Source: Breviolum minutum Mf 1.05b.01
Lineage: Eukaryota > Sar > Dinophyceae > Suessiales > Symbiodiniaceae
Assembly: GCA_000507305.1 (NCBI GenBank)
Contig: DF239902.1
Span: forward strand, 49,071 to 113,070
Reading direction: 5' to 3'
Length of the DNA stretch: 64,000 nucleotides
The notes beneath the pieces are model-generated. The model had not been told where the DNA came from and did no database searches. It was given only the letters and a program-made list of their open reading frames with translations. The position numbers were made by a program, and so were the translations under genes. Numbering within the stretch: position 1 is the first letter of the stretch; each line of letters opens with the position of its first letter. Shown in pieces: positions 48,201-57,200 of this stretch.

Positions 48201-51200
48201 TGTTGCATGCGCTGCAACAAAGAGCTCACCGGGGGGGGGGGTCTACATGGTTTACTTCTTGGATACCTAAGACTGAATTCAGAAACCCAAGGATGATATA
48301 TTTTCGTTCCAAAATCGCGGAGGGTCGTCCAAAATGTGGGGGAATGTCATCACAAGCCAACTGGAGTAGCTGCAGCTCGAGAAAGGAAATTTGTGTCAGG
48401 TGGTTGTGACAACGCTTGTAGTCAAGGTGATTGTGTGCATGTCGACTGCGCGCGAATCATCTTGCCCTTCAAAGCCAGGAGGTGGTCTGCAATTGAACAC
48501 CTGTCGGCAATGTGGCAACATATTTAAGGACATGGTGTTTATGGCTCATTTTTATAGACATCCAATCGTCAGGAGGATGCCGTGAACATACTTGACATCA
48601 TTCTTCCGCATGCATTTGGTGTTTTTCACGGTGTTCACGATGATGAATGATAGGTACAACGGCTGGTGATTGAACACATCAATCCGGAAAAGTCTACTGA
48701 ATAATACTAGGAAACATATTTCGAAATGTTTACATATATGTAGATATACAAATAAATGTATGCAATGAGATGTAATCATACGTATATATACTTCTCCATC
48801 GACAAGCCGATGGCAAACGAGGACGTTCAAAACGTCCATCCTCAGTCTCTTGAGTCACAAAGGTTCGGCAGTTGGAGGTAGAAAGTGGCCACTGAGCACC
48901 CTTTAGGGGTCAAACACCACCTCTGCTGGTGATTGTTGGAGTGCGATTTATGGCAGATTACTATGTAAACAAGTGCAACAAAATGATCAATGAACAAATT
49001 CAACTTTGCATGTGTCCAAACGTTTTTCCTGAGTGCCCCCCCTAAGGCTTAGGTTTTGAGGCGGCACAGCCAAACATCAAGGGTTGCTTTGGCTCATGGA
49101 CAGAAGGCTTTTAAAAAGCAAATTGGCTGGGCAGAATGATACTGGGTTCAATAATCCTTGCAAAAAAGTTCCGAAATTGCTTTTTGTTCACCATCTCTGC
49201 CCAAATTGAGCGTGTCACCTCAACATCTATGATATCATGATTCAATCAGAAACCCAAAACGACAAACCGCCAGAATGAGCACCTCGTTGTCGTCGTCTCC
49301 TGGCAGTGTCCGTCGGGGCATCTTTGCGAGAAGCAACTGCAATGATCTTGGGACGTCCCCATCTCATGCCCGAAACCACCGAACCCGTTCATGGGATGAC
49401 ATGTCGTCCTGGTTGGAATCGAAACTTGGAATTTGCATAAATTCCGACAAAAGATTGCAAACGTACTTGAATGATCTCAAACTGCCTGGCCTGAAGTGAT
49501 GATCGAAAGTGTTAATGTAGTGTGACCAGACTGAACCAAAATTTTCATGAGGACCTAGTCGGGGAGGATGGATGGGTAAATAGAGATTGCGCAGGCGGAA
49601 CTGTTGCATGCACCATGTTTCCAAAAACCAAACGACCCTTCTTTCCAAAATGGTCTCAACGAAGAGCTCACCCGGCGGGGCGGGGTACATGGTTTGCTTG
49701 TTGGATACCTAAGAATTGAGAAACCCAAGGATGATATCACCAATGGAAACCATTTTTCGTTCCAAAATCGCGGAGGGTCGTCCAAAATGTGGGGGAATGT
49801 CATCACAAGCCAACTGGAGTAGCTGCAGCTCGAGAAAGGAAATTTGTGTCAGGTGGTTGCGACAACGTGTAGTCAAGGGATTGTGTGCATGTCGACTGCG
49901 CACGAAACATCTTGTCCTTCAAAGCCAGGAGGTGGTCTGCAATTGAACACCTGTCGGCAATGTGGCAACATATTCAAGGACATGGTGTTTATGGCTCATT
50001 TTTATAGACATCCAATCGTCAGGAGGATGCCGTGAACATACTTGACATCATTCTTCCACATGCATTTAGTATTTTTTTCACAATGTTCAGGTTGGGAACT
50101 GGAAGGGCCTGCGATTTTAGGGGTGGGGACTGGGGACTGGGGCTTATACATGGAGATGTTGTGGGGTTGGGACTGGGGACTGGAGAATTATACATGGAGA
50201 TGTTATGCAATGAACAAACGCCCATTTAGGTGGGGGACTGGGGTTTTAGGGTTGGGGACTGGGGAATCATACATGGAGGTGTTGTGTTGTTGTGCAATGA
50301 ACAAACAACCATTTAGGTTGGGAACTGGGGGGACTGGGGTTTTAGGGGTGGGGACTGGGGACTGGGGACCTATACATGGAAATGTTATACAATGACTTAT
50401 ACACGCGTGCACAAGAGACCCAGAAACGCGGACCACGGGGACAGGAGGACTTGGGTTAGGCAGATCTTACATCCACTCAACTTTTGTGGTCCAGGACGGT
50501 GGGTAAAAATGAACAACTACACCCATGGGGAGTTTTTGGGAAAACACCTGGCAAGATTAACATGGAACCTGAGAATACACCCCTGGAAAAGGAGAAACAT
50601 CTGAACCAAACCATCATGACTTCAGGTTCTATGTTAATCTTGGGGGGTGTATCATGAAATTTTGCTGATGAATGATTTCAAGTCTACACGTTGGGATAGA
50701 AAGACCCACCGAAAAACCGACTCACGGATGCCGCTATAGCGCAGCATCCTGGTTGAGCGGAGGTAGATCCAAAACTGTACTAATTTCGAGTTACTTGGAG
50801 GTTAGTTTTTGTCCCCTACCTAGGGTTGGTCTAGTTAATAAATGGGATTGGGTTGGTTTACTCCCTTAACTAACCATGGGCTATAAAAAGTCGGACGATC
50901 ATCCAAGTACCAACTCTCCGTGTAAAAAATCACGAAATTTTATATAAACCCTCCCTGAAACTAACAGCAAGCAATTTAAAGCCCTTGAACATAGGTGCAA
51001 ATTTTAGCTTGACCCCAAAAGCCGGATCATCTTGGAAACCCAAAAATGGAAAAAGTTGGTGGTTGAACCAACCCCTTTGAAAAATATGCTCGTCAAAATG
51101 GGAATCTTCCCCGATTTTCGGGGTGAATAGGGGTGCATTGAAATGAAAAATATTTGAGTTGCCACTACCCAGATTGAAATTTTCAGGAGCTTTGTCTTGC

Positions 51201-54200
51201 TGTTCGTTTTAGGGAGGGTAGCCTCCGTCATAGCTTTTATGTTGGGCCATGGCACACTTTCATGCAACGCTGTTGCGATGCTACCACCCTCCATTGGCAC
51301 GATTCCCGCGAATCGTCCGCGACAATGGGGCAGCACGTTTTTGGTGCCGTGAGCGGTCTCATGTTTCTTTTGGATAAGGTTCCCTGAAAACACATGGTTT
51401 TTCCTGGTCAAAAATGGTTATCTAATTTCTGCTTCCCAAAGTGTTTCTAATCATTTTTCTGGATGCAAAAAATGCTGTTTAAAAAAAAAAATCATGTGAA
51501 ATCAGGTAGTTGCACAATTACAACGGATGTCTGGTATGTATCATGATGTATGATGTATGTACACTGCTCGTTGGCTTCCAAAACGCCAATGTATTTGCAG
51601 CATTAGTTATATTGTTGAATTGATGCATCAACACACCCATATTCAATGTGTGTGTTTAGTGTATATACTATCCTGTGCATCTTCTACTCAAAAACATATA
51701 TCTCAAAAATGTCTCTTTGAAAGTAAGCCGAGTCATTTCGGTCTATATACCCTCGTGACTTCTGTCACAAATCAGCTTGCCTGGAAAAGAATGGAAGATA
51801 AAAATAGCGTGTAGGAATCTTAGCTTTGTTTAAGATGCTTGGAGCAAAAATTGGTTAAACAAAATATTCGCCACATGGTGATATACCATGGTAGATGTAG
51901 AATCACATTAAACAATTCCAAACAAAAAGAATCTGGACACTTTCAAGACGTCTGACGTCTGGCAGTTTGGCCCTACAAAAAGGCTGCAAAAGTGCTTCCA
52001 GTGCAAATGAATCATGGCAAAAGCATTGCATTGATCATGGAGGTCAAGAAAGGGCTCCTATATTAAAACAGTGATGATTACACCCCCTAAAACTAACATG
52101 GATACCCAAAATGATGGTTTGGAAAAGGTGGCTTCTTTCAAATATGGGCCATTTTTGGTATCTATGTTAAATTTCTAGGGAATTATTTTCCCACATAAGT
52201 TACAGGGTCTTTTATTCATGCCCCAAATCACTCCTCACATCCATCCACTTTGAAGCTGGTGATGCTTCAGAAATATTTGCCGACCAGTAGACCATGTACC
52301 GTATATATCACCTGGAAAGTAGATGGCGCAACTATGGACTGCCAGGGTTTTCAATGGAGGCAGCTGCCAAAGGTGTCACCAAGCTTGGCCCATGTATTGG
52401 TTTATCATAGCCCCTTTACTATCTAAGCCACCTTTTGGGTGTGGGAATTAAACCGCCATCGATCCTTTCCAGATGAATATGTTTACCTGACATTTGGTTG
52501 AAATGTATGGTCTTCCATGTCGGTAGATAATGGTAAATATAGCCAGTCCCCATGGATCTTGGAAAATTGAAACATCAAAAATCACCTAAAGGAAAACCAT
52601 CGAAAAACCAAAGCTTCATGACTTTGGGGTGTTCAAACCGCAAATACTTTACAACGGAACCTGATATTGCAATACTATATACCCCCTGGAAGTTTAACAG
52701 CTCGCCCCTGAAAAAAGATGGTTGGAAGACGATCCTTTGCTATTGGGTTTCGGTAACTGTTCAGGGGCTTTTCCTGTTAAACTTCGGGAGGGTAATTGTA
52801 TGGGAAACTGATATAAAAAATGGGAAGAATGAAATGGGAAACCTGATACATACACCCCTGAAATTTAACATGGAACCTGAAAATCACCTGTTTGAAAAGA
52901 AAAATCCTCTTCCAAACCTTCATTTTCGGGTTCCATGTTAATTTTCAGGGGTGTATATACGATATTTTCTTGGGTTGGCCTTTTTAGAGGTTCACACCTT
53001 CTTGATATACACCTCCTTGGGATCGGGATGCCGGCATCGATTCCACTATCTATAAAAACCCAGGGAGTCCAAGGCGACCAGAACGGCTTGCCCAATAGGT
53101 AGGTAGGATCGGGAATCCTTTATGTTGGATCATCCTAAAGACCAGCCACGAATTGTTTGGGAATGACTGGACTTCCAAGGTATGGAAGTCTTTTGAAAAT
53201 CGACCCAGCAAAAAAAACAACAAACTCCCCAAAACTAACAGATAAAGCCACTGAAAGATCCTGGTTGAGAGACGATCGTTTCCTTTTGGGCCCCGGTAAC
53301 TTTTCAGAGGATATGTTAGTTTTAGGGAGGGTAATGGAATGGGATGTTGTTCTTTTCTTCGGTTGCCTGAAATGGAAACATTGATCTTCTCCTTCCCTAT
53401 TGATGGCTCAGAATTCTCCAACAAAACCCAACGTGTTTGGATCTATGAAGAAACCCTGTTGTTGCTATCAAAACCTATACCTCATCCTTTCCTTGCCTAA
53501 ACAGACATTGTTAAACCTGTTGTTGTTAGCAAGACCTTTTTTAAGGTATGATGACATTGCTCACTATACCTAAAAAATCACTTCGTTGTTCAACTGTCCA
53601 AAAGCGGAAGAACAAAAAAACTTCGAATCGAATCTGCTTTCGAAATTGTGGCACTTGTAAGTGGTTTTGCATCATCCACGACGACTACCCTCCAAAAAAA
53701 GAATCCAAGTCTATTGACACCCCAACTAGGTGGTGGCTGAACCAACCCATTTGAAAAATATGCTCGTCAAATTGGATCATTTCCCTAGGTAGGGGGGTAG
53801 AGGTGAAAATAAAGAGTATTTGAAACCGCCACCTAGCCAACCTTTGAGATTGTCTTTTAAGAAAGTCATTGACCCAAACATACCCGCTGGGTGGGGATAT
53901 GGACTCATGCCCAGATCAGGTAACTTCAATAGGCAAAAAATCCCCAACCGCGAGGATTTTCGTGCCCTGTGATGGGCTACTTGGAGGATCATCCCAGGAC
54001 TTGTAAGTGGCTAATAACCATGGTGATCCTAAGTCCTTTCAGTGGGTTGTTTCCCTTCCAAATGGCCTAAAATGGCATAAGGGTTACCATCTACTTACCA
54101 TACCTGGGATGATCCTCCAAGTACCCTCCCTTTAAAAAAAAAATGTGCCCCTGCTATTTCGCTCGGACCCCTGAACCAACCATTGATTTTCAAAGGTGAC

Positions 54201-57200
54201 TTCAAGAGGAAAAAGATCCAAAAAAATGTCCGGACCCGCAGAGTTTCGCACCCTACCCTGGGTGTGTAACATGCCATGGTCCCACCTCTGCCATGCTCAG
54301 AAGACCATCGCACAAGACATGTGCCACCTGATGGGAGCTTCCCCAAAAATTGAATGATCAACTTTGAGTCCAAAGGATACCCTCCTGGAAACTAACCTCT
54401 CCCATCCAAAGGCAGTTGGGAAGATGAGTTTCCTTTCCCATTGGTGGGATATGTTAGTTCCCTGGAGGGTACACCCCTGAAGCTTAAAACATGGTTCACC
54501 TGAAAATCACTAGAAAAGGAGATGAACCTTACTTGGAAACCTTCAGGGGTTTTGACCAGAGATTAGGCGTGTCAGTCATGTGAGAGTTTTTCTTTTCTGA
54601 CCTAGATAGATTCATGCAAAGAAGCTTGAATTTTGTTGGCTAGGGTAGACATTGACAGGGATGATATGGGTACTACACCCTTTGAAAACTATTACAAATA
54701 GGTTCTAAGATGTCAGTTTTGTGCTAGATGTAGTCCATCAACCGTAATAATAATGATGATGATAATTATCATTATCATTATTATCATTATAGTAGTAATA
54801 CACCCCAGAAAAACTAAATGGAGGTTTGGAAGATGATTTTCCTTTTCGTTTCCGGGTGATTTTCAGGTTCCAGCCGTTAGTTTTCGGGGGTGTAGCCTCT
54901 GTGATGTACCATGCTCCCCGCTCCCAACCCACGTTACATACAGGGAGCAGCTTTCAACCAACATCCCCTTTCAAAACCCACACTGATCCACTTGAAATTT
55001 CCTCCCTGTACACGACACGGCCGTCTGCCCCCGATCGTTTTTACATGGACTGACTGGAGGGCCCTCCATTTTTTGATGATCAGCTCGGCGGCCCACCCGA
55101 AAAAAGAATCTCTTAGAGTTCCTATGGCGGCAAGAATTTCATTTTAAGGGAAGGCCGATTGTAGGGATTTCTCCGGTTAAATTTATCAAACCCAAAAATG
55201 GAGCTTTGGAACATGATGTTCCTTTTCAAACAGGTGATTTTTAGGTTCCAGGCGTTAATTTTCCAGGGTGTGTGTGTATATATATATATATATATACGTA
55301 TAAGGAAAAAAAAAATATATATATATATATGTATATATATATATGTATATCTGTTTGCGGGCCACTTTTTGTTGTGCCCCTGCCTCTTCATGCATCTTCC
55401 ATTTCTTCAGCATTCGCATGGTTTCACGCACAATCTCCTGAAGGGTGTGGAGATTGATGCCAAAGCTCTCAATCTACTGGTGATGGAAAAAATCCGGCGA
55501 TCACCAGTTGATATGGTAAGTTCATCCCATTATCTACAGGGTTTCATAGATCAGGTCAAACCCAGGATTTCTGAACCTTCAACAGTCTCAATGATCATCT
55601 CAGTACGAATTACTTAAAAAAAGTCGCCCAAAGACTCATCAAGCGCCCGAGATACAATCTCTACGGAAGGGTTCAACAACCACTGTTTTTTTTCACCACG
55701 TTTGGGTCAGACAAGAGAAAAAAAGCGAAGCATATGGGACCTGAACTTTTTCACGCAAGATTCCACCTTATAATCTATAGTAGGGGTGTCCCCTGCTTGT
55801 TCCTTCCATAATCAAAAATATATATCCTCACCTTTTTGGTGACATGAAACATGACAATTTCTCAAAAAAAAAATGCCACCCAAAAAAATCTCCGGAAACA
55901 AAAAAACTGACAGGAAAGTTCATGAGCCTCTGCAGCAACAAAACCATGACATGAAACAAAAAATCTTGTTTGATTCAGCTTCCAGCATCCTGAAAATTTG
56001 ATGGTGCATGAAATCAAGCATCAAAAGTACTCAAAAACAAACGCTAGCTAGGATTTCATCCCATAAAAACCGGGATTTCATGAATTATTCATCAATCCCT
56101 CCCAAACAAGGATGGATGATATTTTTAGGATAGTGGATCCGGAACTAAACCTTCCTTTGCCATGATTGCACCCTGGGTGAGAGCTAGAACCAATGCATAC
56201 CCCCCCGAAAACTAGAATAGCCCCTGAAATTAAGCCTTCCCAAACGGAAAACATCATCACACCGAACCGTTTTCAACGCTTATGCTAATTTCAGGGAAAA
56301 TAATTACGTTTTTTTGGTCACTGCTATTGGGCGAAAACGTTCAACGAAAGGAAAATTTTCTCCTCCGGTGGTCGTGGTGGAGTGTCTTCACGCATTCCAG
56401 GCCTTGTGACTTTGATAACGCTCAGGTTCCCACAAACCTATGGGTATGGGCTGAAGATGCACTGGTTCCCCCACCTGTGGTATGTATGTATGTATGTATG
56501 TATGCATGCATGTATGTATGCATGCATGCAATGTAAATGTAAATAAAAAAGAACATGAAAAGGTAAATGTAAATGAACATGTTTCTGTCAAAAAGCATGA
56601 ATATGTAAATGTGTTTGCACATCTATAAAAGAATGTTATTGCAAATGTTCGTGGGGATGTATTTGTATTTTGTATGTGTGTATGTACATGCATATATGTA
56701 AATGTAAACAGTTTATCCACTGTGTATATGCATGCAAAAATTTGTACATGCAAATCTGTATGCAAATAGTTTTGTTCATGGATACATCTGTTTAAGTATG
56801 TTGAGATGCATTCATCAACAAGTTAGCTGGGTTTCTGAACTTGAGGCCGGTAGTGAAGACGCTTTCTGGGTGGTTCACAGATGGGTTCTTGTTGACCCCC
56901 ACACGTCGTGCACGCACAGTTGCGCGCTGTCTTCAATTCCACAAAGGATCATGGGAAAAACAATCAAGTAGCGCGAGAACCGGTACCTGGAAACATACAG
57001 GGTCTAAACCCTTTATTCCGGCCAACTTCACGTTGTATAGTATTTTTGACATTGCCGTAAGAAACCAATGATACCTGCAACTTTTCTCAAAACCAAATGA
57101 ACCACATTTGCGCGTCAGGTTCCTCAATCCTTACTTGGCCACATGCGTTTGGAAAGTCCGATCATTCATCTTTTGATTATCGTGGCCCATATCTACAGTG

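Noticed and set aside
49078..49100. TTGCTTTGGCTCATGG as a relic of the dinoflagellate spliced leader
   Set aside because: Only about ten bases match the leader end as I recall it; too short and with mismatches.
56160..56185. Micro-exon VQSWQRK for gene 2
   Set aside because: The exon at 55045-55111 fits both neighbouring phases without it.
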